From an uncultured Chthonomonas sp. (GTDB lineage Bacteria; Armatimonadota; Chthonomonadetes; Chthonomonadales; Chthonomonadaceae), in NCBI GenBank assembly GCA_903859705.1, contig CAIONQ010000017.1, positions 1 through 64,000 on the forward strand: a stretch of DNA of 64,000 bases. The letters are read 5' to 3'. Below, piece by piece: positions 1 through 8,454 of the stretch. The first letter of the stretch is position 1, and every line of letters starts with the position of its first letter. Position numbers and translations under genes: made by a program. The notes beneath the pieces were generated by a model. That model was not told the DNA's origin. It worked only from the letters and a program-made list of their open reading frames with translations, and did no database searches.

Positions 1-2
1 AT

Positions 3-125
3 TGCCTGAACTCCATCTCACAGAAGATTATCGGACAATTCGACGTTGGCAACCAAAATGACTCTATTAAATTCGAAACCAGACCGATATATCAACTACA
101 GGTTCGACAGCCTACGCGCCAATAA
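3..125 (+). other. possible 3' end of an upstream reading frame
   Basis: Frame 3 is open from the window edge to a TAA at 123-125, about 40 codons. The tail reads plausibly as protein but matches no family I recognise. A second frame is open only to a TGA at 59-61. With no upstream sequence I cannot tell whether this is the end of a gene or non-coding. The stretch 126-159 before the glmU promoter shows nothing clear. Confidence 0.2.
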
Positions 126-159
126 GATGCGATAGCCCTGGTCAACATGTAAATCCGCC

Positions 160-188
160 TTGACTCTCGTGGTCTGGCTCAATATAAT
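160..188 (+). promoter_or_regulatory. sigma-70-type promoter of glmU-prs
   Basis: A TTGACT -35 box at 160-165 and a perfect TATAAT -10 box at 183-188 are separated by exactly 17 bp. Transcription should begin near 195, giving a leader of about 48-75 nt before glmU, depending on which start codon is used. Confidence 0.85.
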
Positions 189-242
189 GAGGTGTGCTGG
201 CCCGAATATTTTTCGTTTTTTGGTCGGCTTACTTAATTCAGT

Positions 243-1691
243 GTGGAAAGCAGTAACCCCATTTCAATTATGACCAGCCCAGCAAGCGACACTCCTATTC
301 GGCCGCAAGCAGCGGCAATCATTATGGCAGCGGGTAAGAGCACGCGTATGAAATCGGAGTTTCCGAAAACCGTGCATCCCGTGTGTGGCCTACCTCTGTC
401 TTTACATGTAGTCAGGGCATGCCAGGCCGCTGGTATAAGCCGTATTGTTGTGGTAGTTGGTCACCAGGCTGATAGCGTAAAAGAGGCGCTTGGCACCGAT
501 GTTCAGTACGCACTTCAAAAGGTGCAGCGTGGCACCGGAGACGCGGTTGCTGCCGCGCGTGAGGAGCTTAAGGATTGGGACGGTGACATCCTGATTCTTG
601 CTGGCGATGCGCCACTACTAAAGGCAGAAACAATCACTGCGTTACTGGAACTTCGGGGTTCCTCCGGTTGTCCGGCAGTGATGTTGACTGCATTTCTGGA
701 TGATCCCACGGGATATGGGCGTATTATTCGTGAGCCAGCTGTTTCTGGCCCCATTGTTCGGATTGTGGAGCAGCGGGATGCCACCACGGAGGAGAAGCTC
801 ATAAAGGAGTGGAGCCCTTCGGTATATGTGTTTGAATCTGCAGCTTTGTGGCCAACACTTGACCGCATTGAGCCAAACAACAGCCAGGGTGAGTTTTACC
901 TAACAGATGCAGTGAAAATACTTGCTGCAGATGGCGGCCGGATAGAATCTGTTGTGGTACAAGATGCTTCTGAAACTCTGGGTGTGAATACCCGCGTGGA
1001 ACTGGCACAAGTAACAAAGATTATGCAGGATCGCATTCGGCTGGCTCACATGCTTGCTGGTGTGACAATGATTGACCCTCAAAACACCTATATCGACGCT
1101 GACGTTTCGATTGGTACTGACACCGTGCTGCTGCCCGGCACCTATCTGCAGGGCTGCACGGCTGTCGGCAATAGCTGCGTTATTGGCCCCAACACTTTAG
1201 TTAAAGATAGCAAAATTGGGGATGGAACAACGGTTGCCTTCAGCCAGGTAGTTCTGAGCCAAATTGATACCGAAGTGAAGGTTGGGCCGTTTGCAAATCT
1301 GCGTCCGGGTACATCCCTTGGACATGGTGTTAAGATCGGCGATTTTGTAGAATTGAAGAACACCACACTCCATCCCAACGTGCAGGTAAACCATCTTAGC
1401 TATCTGGGTGATTGTGAAGTAGGCGCCAACACAAATATTGGTGCTGGAACAATAACCTGCAACTATGACGGTTTCAAAAAGAGCCGAACAGAAATTGGTG
1501 CTGATGCCTTTGTAGGATCACATTCAACCTTGATCGCGCCCGTTACTATTGGTGAAGGAGTCATTGTTGCGGCCGGGTCAATAATCAACAAATCGGTTCC
1601 TGCGGATGCGCTCGCGATATCGCGAGCTCCTCAGGAAGTTAGGCCGGATGCCGCCAGACGATTTAGATCTGCCCGAAAGGCCAGGGAGTAG
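243..1691 (+). CDS. glmU: bifunctional UDP-GlcNAc pyrophosphorylase / glucosamine-1-phosphate acetyltransferase
   Basis: GlmU is the cytoplasmic bifunctional enzyme that acetylates glucosamine-1-phosphate and then uridylylates it to UDP-GlcNAc, the precursor of peptidoglycan and surface glycans. The N-terminal nucleotidyltransferase domain shows MAAGKSTRM near residues 28-36 followed by the FPK lysine. The C-terminal half is a left-handed beta-helix of hexapeptide repeats. It carries the HLSYLGD and NIGAGTITCNYDG acetyltransferase active-site segments. Length (482 aa) is normal plus a short N-terminal extension. The GTG at 243 has no Shine-Dalgarno, and an in-frame ATG at 270 is a credible alternative. 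It lies upstream of prs, an arrangement common in Gram-positive and related lineages. Confidence 0.96.
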   Translation: MESSNPISIMTSPASDTPIRPQAAAIIMAAGKSTRMKSEFPKTVHPVCGLPLSLHVVRACQAAGISRIVVVVGHQADSVKEALGTDVQYALQKVQRGTGDAVAAAREELKDWDGDILILAGDAPLLKAETITALLELRGSSGCPAVMLTAFLDDPTGYGRIIREPAVSGPIVRIVEQRDATTEEKLIKEWSPSVYVFESAALWPTLDRIEPNNSQGEFYLTDAVKILAADGGRIESVVVQDASETLGVNTRVELAQVTKIMQDRIRLAHMLAGVTMIDPQNTYIDADVSIGTDTVLLPGTYLQGCTAVGNSCVIGPNTLVKDSKIGDGTTVAFSQVVLSQIDTEVKVGPFANLRPGTSLGHGVKIGDFVELKNTTLHPNVQVNHLSYLGDCEVGANTNIGAGTITCNYDGFKKSRTEIGADAFVGSHSTLIAPVTIGEGVIVAAGSIINKSVPADALAISRAPQEVRPDAARRFRSARKARE

Positions 1692-1843
1692 GTAGCGGGG
1701 TGTGGTATCTACACCGTAACCGTTGGGATACTGAAGTATTGGTGGCGTTCAGCACTAACTTGCTACGACGCCAAAAGTGGATTAGCCATTCGTACGTGGC
1801 CCTTGACCTACCTGCAGGGCCACAGCAGATATAGGAGAACCTG

Positions 1844-2809
1844 ATGCGTACCGATAACGCCCTCCGGATTTTCACAGGAAATGCAAATCCGAAGCTCGCA
1901 GCAGCGATCGCAGCGGAATTGCATACTCCGCTCGGGGAAATCGTAGTAAAGCAGTTCTCCGATGGCGAGATCTGCGTTAAGATTGAGGAGAGTGCCCGCG
2001 GTCAGGACATATTTATAGTTCAGCCCACATGCAATTCTGTTAATGACAACCTGATGGAAGTTCTGATCATGATCGATGCATTTCGGCGCGCATCGGCCAG
2101 CCGCATAACTGTGGTGCTACCCTATTACGGATATGCGCGTCAGGACAAGAAGGTTAAGCCGCGTGAGCCTGTTACGGCACGGCTGGTAGCCAACCTCATC
2201 TCACATGCAGGTGCCAGCCGGGTGCTATGTTTAGACCTACATGCCGGCCAAATTCAAGGATTTTTTGATCTGCCTGTGGATCACTTGTATGCTGGTCCGC
2301 TGATTGCCGATTATTTAATTGGCGAAGGATTGTACAATGGAAACACCGTGGTTGTTTCCCCTGACGTAGGTGGCGTTGCTAGAGCCAGAGCGCTTGCGGA
2401 GCATCTGAAATCGCCGATTGCCATTATTGTCAAACGGCGCCCCCAGGCAAATCAGGTTGAAATCATGGAGATCATTGGTGATGTAGCGGGTAAGACCTGC
2501 GTGATGATCGACGATATGATTGATACCGGTGGCAGCATAGTACAGGGCGCTGAGGCGCTAATTCAGCGTGGTGCAAAAGAAGTGCACGCATGCTGTACGC
2601 ATGCTATTCTCTCTGGCAATGCCATAGAGCGCATCAACAATGGTCCGCTAAAATCGCTGGTTGTAACGGATACCATTCCACTTGCGCCGGAAAAACAGAG
2701 CCCCAAGATTAAGATATTATCTGTAGCCGGCCTTCTTGCAGATGCTATCGTGAGGATTCACGAGGATAACTCAGTAAGTGAGCTATTCAGCGGATATGGC
2801 AACCACTAA
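1844..2809 (+). CDS. prs: ribose-phosphate pyrophosphokinase (PRPP synthetase)
   Basis: Prs makes PRPP from ribose-5-phosphate and ATP for nucleotide, histidine, tryptophan and NAD synthesis. The sequence shows the FSDGE motif, the [13 protein letters not shown]-binding segment, the metal-binding [12 protein letters not shown] region and the [13 protein letters not shown]-binding loop. At 321 aa it is full length. The start is well fixed by AGGAG at 1833-1837 six bases before the ATG. It sits 152 bp behind glmU; that gap holds only a weak hairpin (1699-1715), so both genes are probably one transcript from the promoter at 160-188. It ends at a strong convergent hairpin shared with nagA. Confidence 0.97.
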   Translation: MRTDNALRIFTGNANPKLAAAIAAELHTPLGEIVVKQFSDGEICVKIEESARGQDIFIVQPTCNSVNDNLMEVLIMIDAFRRASASRITVVLPYYGYARQDKKVKPREPVTARLVANLISHAGASRVLCLDLHAGQIQGFFDLPVDHLYAGPLIADYLIGEGLYNGNTVVVSPDVGGVARARALAEHLKSPIAIIVKRRPQANQVEIMEIIGDVAGKTCVMIDDMIDTGGSIVQGAEALIQRGAKEVHACCTHAILSGNAIERINNGPLKSLVVTDTIPLAPEKQSPKIKILSVAGLLADAIVRIHEDNSVSELFSGYGNH

Positions 2810-2840
2810 TAGCGATTTCGGTTCAATCTACTAAGTTACG

Positions 2841-2868
2841 GGCCTCCTGAACACCCATTCAGGAGGCC
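2841..2868. terminator. bidirectional hairpin between prs and nagA
   Basis: A perfect 11-bp GC-rich inverted repeat (2841-2851 with 2858-2868, 6-nt loop) lies between the convergent prs and nagA stops. The downstream T-richness is modest on both strands, so termination may be partial, but position and stem strength support the call. Confidence 0.75.
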
Positions 2869-2879
2869 TGTAGGTTATT

Positions 2880-4064
2880 TCAGTCTTGGTGGAATATGGT
2901 AACTCCATCAATGATGGTTCTCATAACCGTGCCGTTAGAATCCAGAATGGCGAAATCTGCATCATATCCTGGAGCCAAAAGCCCTTTGCGATCAGCAATG
3001 CCCAGCGAACACGCTGCGTTGTACGAAGTCATGGTTGCGCGATCGGTAATATCAAAGATTGCACTGTTAGCAAATGCTTTATCCAGCGTCAACAGGCTAC
3101 CCGCAAGTGTCCCATCGGCGAGCCTTGCAGCGCCCTGCTCTACCAGCACGGGATGAGCTCCAAGGTTAAAGCGAAAACCCTCGCCCATGCCTGCGCCAGG
3201 AATGCCATCTGATATTAGAATGACACCTGCCGAAGACTTTGCCTGAATTAGAGCTTTGCAGCTTGCCGGATGCACGTGAATGTTATCCCATATGAGTTCG
3301 GCTTTCAACTCAGCGCAGCACATAGCAGCACCAACAACTCCCGGTTCCCTGCCCTCCAACTGCCGCATTGCGTTATAGCAGTGGGTAACATGGCGAGCAC
3401 CGGCATCAATTGCCGCTCGTACCTGATCATAGGTTGCTGCCGTGTGGCCGATTGACGCAATTATTCCCTGGCGGTCAAGAAATGTTATGAGTTCTATTGC
3501 GCCGGGCATCTCTGGTGCCAGTGTAACAATCTTAATTGTGCTCAGGCTGTTCCCGGTGTTATCAACCAGATCTTTAATGGATGGCTCGCGAACAAATTCC
3601 AGCGGCTGTGCGCCCTTTTTGGCCGGGTTTATGTAGGGACCTTCCAGGTGGGTACCCAGTACGGTGGCACCGCGCCATGTGCTGTTTCTTGGCGTATTAC
3701 CAAGCACATTGGCCGCAATGTTTATCGCCTGGCTCTGCTGTTCCCAGCTACCAGTAACCGTAGTAGAGAGAAAACCGGTAACACCATGTGCCGCCAGGTG
3801 CTCCGCAATTACAACAAGCCCCTCAGGATCTCCGTCCATCACGTAGTGCCCGGCACCGCCATGTATGTGAATGTCGATAAAGCCTGGAACCAGTGTAAGA
3901 TCCCGGCAGTCGATATCACCAGGCAAGGGTTTTTCACCCTGGCCGAGTGGCTGCACATCCTGAATTTTACCATTGTCTACTGTGATGGCGGCATTAAGTA
4001 TCGCAGTGCGGGCATCGGCAGCGATGCCCGCAAGAATGCGATAAGTGTTAGGTTCTGTATTCAA
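2880..4064 (-). CDS. nagA: N-acetylglucosamine-6-phosphate deacetylase
   Basis: NagA hydrolyses GlcNAc-6-phosphate to glucosamine-6-phosphate and acetate in amino-sugar salvage and cell-wall recycling. It belongs to the amidohydrolase superfamily. Visible elements are the HIHGG metal-binding motif, GTHLEGPYI with the conserved Glu, the SIGHT and HVTHCYNAM histidine segments, and the catalytic Asp in LISDG. Length 394 aa is typical. The start is TTG at 4064, supported by AGGAG 8 nt upstream. No nagB or transporter gene is adjacent, so it stands alone, opposite glmU-prs, which serves the biosynthetic side of the same sugar pool. Confidence 0.94.
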   Translation of the reverse strand: MNTEPNTYRILAGIAADARTAILNAAITVDNGKIQDVQPLGQGEKPLPGDIDCRDLTLVPGFIDIHIHGGAGHYVMDGDPEGLVVIAEHLAAHGVTGFLSTTVTGSWEQQSQAINIAANVLGNTPRNSTWRGATVLGTHLEGPYINPAKKGAQPLEFVREPSIKDLVDNTGNSLSTIKIVTLAPEMPGAIELITFLDRQGIIASIGHTAATYDQVRAAIDAGARHVTHCYNAMRQLEGREPGVVGAAMCCAELKAELIWDNIHVHPASCKALIQAKSSAGVILISDGIPGAGMGEGFRFNLGAHPVLVEQGAARLADGTLAGSLLTLDKAFANSAIFDITDRATMTSYNAACSLGIADRKGLLAPGYDADFAILDSNGTVMRTIIDGVTIFHQD

Positions 4065-4102
4065 CTAAACTGCTCCTGAATTCGGTTTGCTTCAGGTTCA
4101 GT

Positions 4103-4819
4103 TTACCTCGTACCGCCCATACCTGCGGGCTCTCTATCCGTTGCAACAACATCTGCAGTGGGTGCTGTTGTGCCACGTGCAGACAGGTATCGTATCAGTT
4201 CGCCAGCTTCCAATGCGTTGAGTTCGTTAAGTGCAGATTTGCCGAATTTTACATGAGCTATCTTTTCTGGCGAAACCCCTTTGCGGGTAGCAAGGGATTG
4301 AATAGCGCGAATTTGTTCGGAACTTATTTCCGACCCAGGCATCTCTGGCTGTGCAGGCGGTCGGGCTACTGATCTAACGGAAGGTGCGGTGGCTAGCTGA
4401 GTGTCCGCGCGCCTTGCGCGCTGACCTTCCTGACCTTGAAACCTGCTGTTCTGGTTGCCATTAAATGGTGCATCTTCCATCCCCTCTTCTTCCACCGATG
4501 CCATGCCAACATTCACAGCGTCCCGAAGGGCACGAGCTTTTGCTCGCGTTTCTGCCATGCGGATGAGTGATGTTTGCATCGCGGGAGAGACGCTGGATGC
4601 AGAGGCATCCCCGATGCCAGTGAAGCGTTTATTGCCACTGCTTGTAGTTAACGTTACGGCAGCAGAGCAGATAGCCACTCCTCCATTTTGATCCGTTGGT
4701 GCCTGAATCAACTGGGTTTCGATTGCGGTTAAGCCCGATTCGTGGGCCATATTAAGCAGGCCAGCATAGAGAACAAAGGTGCGGCCATGACGTTCAACAA
4801 CAAACTCTTTCTTCATCAC
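4103..4819 (-). CDS. orphan protein with single-strand-annealing-like (Rad52/Erf/DdrA-type) features
   Basis: This 238-aa protein has no signal peptide or membrane segment. Residues about 80-110 contain an RMAETRAKARALR helix followed by a short NVG segment. Phage-type ssDNA-annealing proteins often carry a similar run of TRA..RAL residues. After a Gln/Arg/Ala-rich linker (about 120-165), residues about 170-225 (SSEQIRAIQSLATRKG ... LEAGELIRYL) resemble the small helical tail found on many annealing proteins. That resemblance is from memory, so recombination or repair is only a hypothesis. GTG 4819 or ATG 4816 may start it; AAGGAGG lies just upstream. It opens onto an unusual AT-rich region. 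No recombinase, exonuclease or phage gene is nearby. Confidence 0.6.
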   Translation of the reverse strand: MMKKEFVVERHGRTFVLYAGLLNMAHESGLTAIETQLIQAPTDQNGGVAICSAAVTLTTSSGNKRFTGIGDASASSVSPAMQTSLIRMAETRAKARALRDAVNVGMASVEEEGMEDAPFNGNQNSRFQGQEGQRARRADTQLATAPSVRSVARPPAQPEMPGSEISSEQIRAIQSLATRKGVSPEKIAHVKFGKSALNELNALEAGELIRYLSARGTTAPTADVVATDREPAGMGGTR

Positions 4820-5112
4820 GCAAACCCTCCTTCCATCACTATCCGTTGCGAATACAGGAGACTTTATTCACTCAGCAAGCTGTGCGCCTCCTAAAGTAAG
4901 TATACATAAATACACCTTAATATGATACATGAATAGTAAATATTTATACACCTATTTATGATTCGATTTTTGTTTCCCCATCTGCTAGCTGTAGACTCTT
5001 TGTGAAATATGCCACAGAAAACAGGGTTATTTTGGCTGCCTATGGGAGGCAAGGGGGGCTAACAAGTGTTATTAAGTATTACTTTAGTGTTTTTATGTCT
5101 ACATCTTATGGG
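4820..5112. promoter_or_regulatory. AT-rich divergent control region with repeats
   Basis: This non-coding stretch is markedly more AT-rich than its surroundings. Within 4905-4960 an 8-bp inverted repeat (CATAAATA at 4905-4912, TATTTATG at 4953-4960) encloses two direct copies of ATACACCT (4910-4917 and 4946-4953), 36 bp apart. It lies between the divergent orphan gene and the 3D/G5 gene. It may hold the orphan gene's promoter and operators. I could not assign a regulator, and no -35/-10 pair for the minus strand stands out. Confidence 0.45.
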
Positions 5113-5142
5113 TTGACATGAATGTAAAAGCTATGAGATACT
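5113..5142 (+). promoter_or_regulatory. promoter of the 3D/G5 gene
   Basis: A perfect TTGACA -35 box at 5113-5118 is followed after 18 bp by GATACT at 5137-5142 (4 of 6 matches to TATAAT). A start site near 5149 would leave a leader of about 130 nt. Confidence 0.6.
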
Positions 5143-5278
5143 CATAACGGTGATTCGGTGTCAGGGGGCCTATTGCCTGGATTTAGCCAGGAAAGAGTGC
5201 TGCTCTGAGGCCGCGGAATCACGGCTGATCAGGCATCCGATTGGTGTCTACGACGGAACGGGAAAGGGGGGCACGAAA
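5143..5278 (+). promoter_or_regulatory. long, possibly structured 5' leader of unknown class
   Basis: Between the promoter and the GTG at 5279 there are about 130 nt able to fold. GTGATTC at 5150-5156 can pair with GAATCAC at 5216-5222, closing a domain that contains a CCTGG/CCAGG hairpin (5176-5180 with 5187-5191). An in-frame ATG (5150) exists but the encoded start looks unlike a real protein. I compared it from memory with c-di-AMP (ydaO), c-di-GMP and cobalamin riboswitches and did not see their consensus cores. A new regulatory RNA or a simple long UTR are both possible. Confidence 0.4.
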
Positions 5279-5977
5279 GTGACCATACCATCCACTGTTC
5301 GTACGGCAATGCTCACGGGAGTTGCCGCCCTGCTCGCCATGGCGACAGGAATGGCCGCTCACAGCGGTACGCCGAAAGATACGAACAGCAATCGCGCTGT
5401 TAAAGGGCAAACCGGCCACCTGGCTGGTGAGAGCACTGTAACAGTACGCGAGCCGATTCCTTACTCCACCTTAAGGAAGGCAACATCTCAGCTCCGCAGC
5501 GGCACAAGCCGTACTGTTCAGACTGGCGCGAACGGTGAGAAGATTACGATTTATCGTGTTTTCTCAAAGCCAGATGGCACAGAACTTCGACGCGAGGTTG
5601 TATCAACCAGCATATCGAAGCACTCTGTGGCGGAGATCGTTGAGGAGGGGCGACAGGCTGCCCTGCCCTCCCGCGGATATTTCTCGGGCAGACGAACTGT
5701 AATCATGTCGGCAACGGTTTATGATCCTTATCACTGCGGTGGTTCTGGATCTGGCCGTACAGCGGCAGGGCTGCAGGGAGGATATGGTGTGGTAGCGGTG
5801 GATCCCAAATTCATACCGCTGGGCACACGCCTGTATATCGAAGGCTACGGATACGCTGTAGCGGCCGATACCGGGGGAGCGATCAAAGGCAATAGAATTG
5901 ACCTTGGCATCGACTCACGACATGACGCCTCGAACATAAAGAATATGAAGTCTGTGTGCGTGCACATTCTGGATTAG
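5279..5977 (+). CDS. secreted G5-like and 3D-domain cell-wall protein
   Basis: This is a 232-aa exported protein. The N-terminus is a signal peptide (hydrophobic stretch [17 protein letters not shown]). Residues about 50-125 look like a G5 domain ([13 protein letters not shown] ... [11 protein letters not shown] ... GTELRREVV), often linked to glycan binding. The C-terminal ~90 residues form a 3D domain with conserved aspartates in VAADTGGAI and RIDLGID, related to the MltA-type double-psi-beta-barrel fold and usually tied to peptidoglycan cleavage or spore and resuscitation functions. I place the start at GTG 5279 because a purine-rich GGGAAAGGGGGG lies directly upstream. An upstream ATG at 5150 adds 43 unlikely residues. 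It is probably monocistronic; rsmA follows 46 bp later. Confidence 0.85.
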   Translation: MTIPSTVRTAMLTGVAALLAMATGMAAHSGTPKDTNSNRAVKGQTGHLAGESTVTVREPIPYSTLRKATSQLRSGTSRTVQTGANGEKITIYRVFSKPDGTELRREVVSTSISKHSVAEIVEEGRQAALPSRGYFSGRRTVIMSATVYDPYHCGGSGSGRTAAGLQGGYGVVAVDPKFIPLGTRLYIEGYGYAVAADTGGAIKGNRIDLGIDSRHDASNIKNMKSVCVHILD

Positions 5978-6023
5978 GAACGTTAAGATCGAATCCGGCA
6001 ATCAGAACTCTTCCGCAGATATA

Positions 6024-6938
6024 GTGGAAACAGAACCAATCAGTTCCGGTGGTATTGCATTGGATCTGTCTTCACCAAGGGTGGTAAATGATCTGCTTAA
6101 AGAGCACGGCCTGCGTGCTCAGAAGAGGCTGGGACAGAACTTTCTTTGTGATCGAAACTCTCTAAATAGGATTGCAGAAGCTGCAGAAATTTGCGCTGAC
6201 GATCCTGTTCTTGAAATCGGCGGGGGGCTGGGTGGTTTAACAGTTACCCTCGCCGCCTTAACCTCAAAGGTTACTACCGTTGAGATAGATCATCAACTGG
6301 AACCATTGCTGCGGGTTGCTGTAGCTCCCCACCCCAATGTTCATCTAGTTTTTAACGACTTTCTGAAGGTTGACCATGACGCCCTATTTGCCGAATCTTT
6401 TGGCGATAAGCCGGGCACCGTCGTGGCAAATATTCCATACTACATATCTTCGCCAATTCTTGAAGTATTGCTTGAACACAAGAAATGGCTGCGAAAGATT
6501 GTGCTTCTGGTTCAGAAAGAGTTTGCCGTTCGGCTGTGCGCTGCTGCCGGTTCTGACGAGTGCGGCTCGTTGTCTCTGTATGGGCAATATCATGCACAGG
6601 TTAAAATAGCCGGTGCTGTCTCCAGAAGTGTCTTCCTTCCCGTGCCAGATGTCGATTCCTCTATTCTGGTGCTTACTCCTATTCAGGAGGGAGCAGTTCC
6701 AGTTAAAGACCCGGATAGAATGTTTACGCTGATACGTGCAGGATTTGGCCAGCGCAGAAAAACACTCCTTAATGCTTTAATGCGTGCACCCGCTTCTTTT
6801 GGCCTTGAGTTTGGTATGGAAGACCGGGAAAAGATAGAGGCACTTCTGCACTCGGTAGGTGTTAACCCAATGCGCCGTGGTGAAACACTGAACCTGGACG
6901 AGTATGCAAGGATAGCGGACGCCTCGCTCAGCCTGTAG
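6024..6938 (+). CDS. rsmA: 16S rRNA (adenine1518/1519-N6) dimethyltransferase
   Basis: RsmA (KsgA) dimethylates two adjacent adenosines in helix 45 of 16S rRNA late in 30S assembly. The N-terminus has the family's LRAQKRLGQNFL signature. SAM motif I is VLEIGGGLGGLT, and the catalytic motif IV is NIPYYISSPI near residue 135. The C-terminal segment FGQRRKTLLNAL is also diagnostic. Length 304 aa is slightly long because of about 20 N-terminal residues before the conserved core. The only early start is GTG 6024, with a weak Shine-Dalgarno. It converges on the MFS gene with just 12 bp between stops and no visible terminator. Confidence 0.96.
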   Translation: METEPISSGGIALDLSSPRVVNDLLKEHGLRAQKRLGQNFLCDRNSLNRIAEAAEICADDPVLEIGGGLGGLTVTLAALTSKVTTVEIDHQLEPLLRVAVAPHPNVHLVFNDFLKVDHDALFAESFGDKPGTVVANIPYYISSPILEVLLEHKKWLRKIVLLVQKEFAVRLCAAAGSDECGSLSLYGQYHAQVKIAGAVSRSVFLPVPDVDSSILVLTPIQEGAVPVKDPDRMFTLIRAGFGQRRKTLLNALMRAPASFGLEFGMEDREKIEALLHSVGVNPMRRGETLNLDEYARIADASLSL

Positions 6939-6950
6939 TTTGTTTCATGT

Positions 6951-8222
6951 TCATTCGACTGTGCCTTCACGGTCGCCATCTCTTGCTCTCATCAATACCG
7001 CTGGCAGAAATGGTATTACCAATAACGTAATGGCAGTAGTACTCGCGTTCAACCACACAAGCTTCTCGAACGCATGGTTCCACATTTGAAACAGCTTTGA
7101 TCCAGTCACATCAGAAACCGCATTGGTTGCATTCCACACGCTCATCATAACGGCGTATCCGATTGCTTCGGTACCTCTGGGAGTTGCTCGGGCGGCCAGG
7201 TCATACACTGGCAGAATAGCAAGCGTGCCAGAGATACCTCCTACGGCGGTAATTAGTGCCGCAGAAATATGCCCATGGTAGTTCAAGTAAAGCATCGTAC
7301 CGGCGGCATGCACTACAACACTGCTAATGAGCAGTGACTTTACCGAAAGGCGCCTGCAGAAAGCATAATAAAACCAGGCCCCAAGCAGACCGGTGGCAGC
7401 ACCTACAGAGCTTAGAAAACCGATGTACTCCTTTGTGAAGTGAAGTACATCCCTCTGAACAAACAACAAAGGGGTACCAAACCCGGGTGAAATGGCAATC
7501 AGAACAACCATACCTGCAGCTGCAAGTAGCACCTTGCTGCCCAGCAGCTTTTTAAGTGCATCCTTCGCCTCCTTGGCCCCCCGGCTGTTGCGCCGTGCAG
7601 TTGGCGATTCCCCCATTTTCAGCCAGATTAAGCCAAACAGCAGAAAATGCAAGGTGGAAGCAATAGCGACCGTTAGGCCGAAGGGCCGGGATGCAAGCCA
7701 GCCACCTACTGCTCCACCGGTAACCGTTGCAAGCCGAAATGTGCCAATACGCTGTGCGGTGAGCCTGCCTGCTGCGAGATGCTCTCTTCCAACCTCTACC
7801 ATACGCCCGCCAAGTGAAGTGCTTGTTAACACAACGGTACAATAGAACACGGTGTATGTGAGCAACAGGATGGAGTAGGTTCTTGGCACAGCTCCCAGAA
7901 GCAGCCAGAAAATTCCCCCGGCTCCTACTCCAAGCAATGTGTAGTGGCGCCTCCGAGTGCCCCTAAACGGAACGGTATCTGTAAAGACGCCTGCGAGTGG
8001 TTTTACGTAATTAGACATATTGCCTGCGGCAAAAAACAGCGCAAGTTTTTCGGGTGAAAGGTGGAGCGTATCCTTTAATAGAAATCGCAGCGGAAGATCT
8101 GCGATGCTCAACGCGATGTTGGTAACTAGCCAGCTGATTGCAAGCAGCCTTGCAATATCGTTAAAATTTGATTTTGTGGATGCCGCTGGGCTCTGGGCCT
8201 CAGAAATCGTTTCAGGTGTCAA
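6951..8222 (-). CDS. MFS transporter, BT1/folate-biopterin-transporter-like
   Basis: This 423-aa polytopic inner-membrane protein has about 12 hydrophobic segments. The N-terminal loop VKPLAGVFTDTVPFRGTRRRHY resembles the KP-x-GL-xSD-x-P-x-G-x-RRRPY loop of BT1/folate-biopterin-type carriers rather than the common MFS motif A. Substrate cannot be read from sequence. The start is TTG 8222, supported by GGAGG 5 nt upstream. It is divergent from the giant glycosidase gene, with about 230 bp of repeat-containing DNA between them. It converges with rsmA at its 3' end. Confidence 0.8.
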   Translation of the reverse strand: MTPETISEAQSPAASTKSNFNDIARLLAISWLVTNIALSIADLPLRFLLKDTLHLSPEKLALFFAAGNMSNYVKPLAGVFTDTVPFRGTRRRHYTLLGVGAGGIFWLLLGAVPRTYSILLLTYTVFYCTVVLTSTSLGGRMVEVGREHLAAGRLTAQRIGTFRLATVTGGAVGGWLASRPFGLTVAIASTLHFLLFGLIWLKMGESPTARRNSRGAKEAKDALKKLLGSKVLLAAAGMVVLIAISPGFGTPLLFVQRDVLHFTKEYIGFLSSVGAATGLLGAWFYYAFCRRLSVKSLLISSVVVHAAGTMLYLNYHGHISAALITAVGGISGTLAILPVYDLAARATPRGTEAIGYAVMMSVWNATNAVSDVTGSKLFQMWNHAFEKLVWLNASTTAITLLVIPFLPAVLMRARDGDREGTVE

Positions 8223-8300
8223 TGCGGCCTCCAGTACGATCGATGTACGGCAGTCACGTAACCCTGTTGCGTTTTTTTAACGGGCAGGCGTGCGCAATAT

Positions 8301-8416
8301 TTGCAGGTGCTTGCGTATTGGCTTATTAGCAGGCAAATACCTGCTGTAGCCAGCTAGCAGGTTGCGTTCTGCAGGAATGCACCGGCACAAGGGATAAAAT
8401 GTGGGTACACGTTGTA
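8301..8416. promoter_or_regulatory. candidate operator region between divergent MFS and glycosidase genes
   Basis: AGCAGG at 8328-8333 and CCTGCT at 8340-8345 form a 6-bp inverted repeat with a 6-bp spacer, and another AGCAGG occurs at 8357-8362. Further on, GTACA (8404-8408) and TGTAC (8412-8416) form a second short dyad. These are the kind of palindromes that LacI- or GntR-type regulators bind, but no regulator gene is close. The short arms could arise by chance. Confidence 0.3.
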
Positions 8417-8454
8417 CGGACAAGGGTACAGGCGATGATGTTTACTGAGGGCTC

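Noticed and set aside
1699-1715. GGTGT/ACACC hairpin after glmU as a terminator
   Set aside because: The 5-bp stem is weak and has no T-run; glmU and prs are more likely co-transcribed.
5150-5278. ydaO, c-di-GMP or cobalamin riboswitch in the 3D/G5 leader
   Set aside because: The conserved core sequences of these classes are not visible, so only an unassigned leader is reported.
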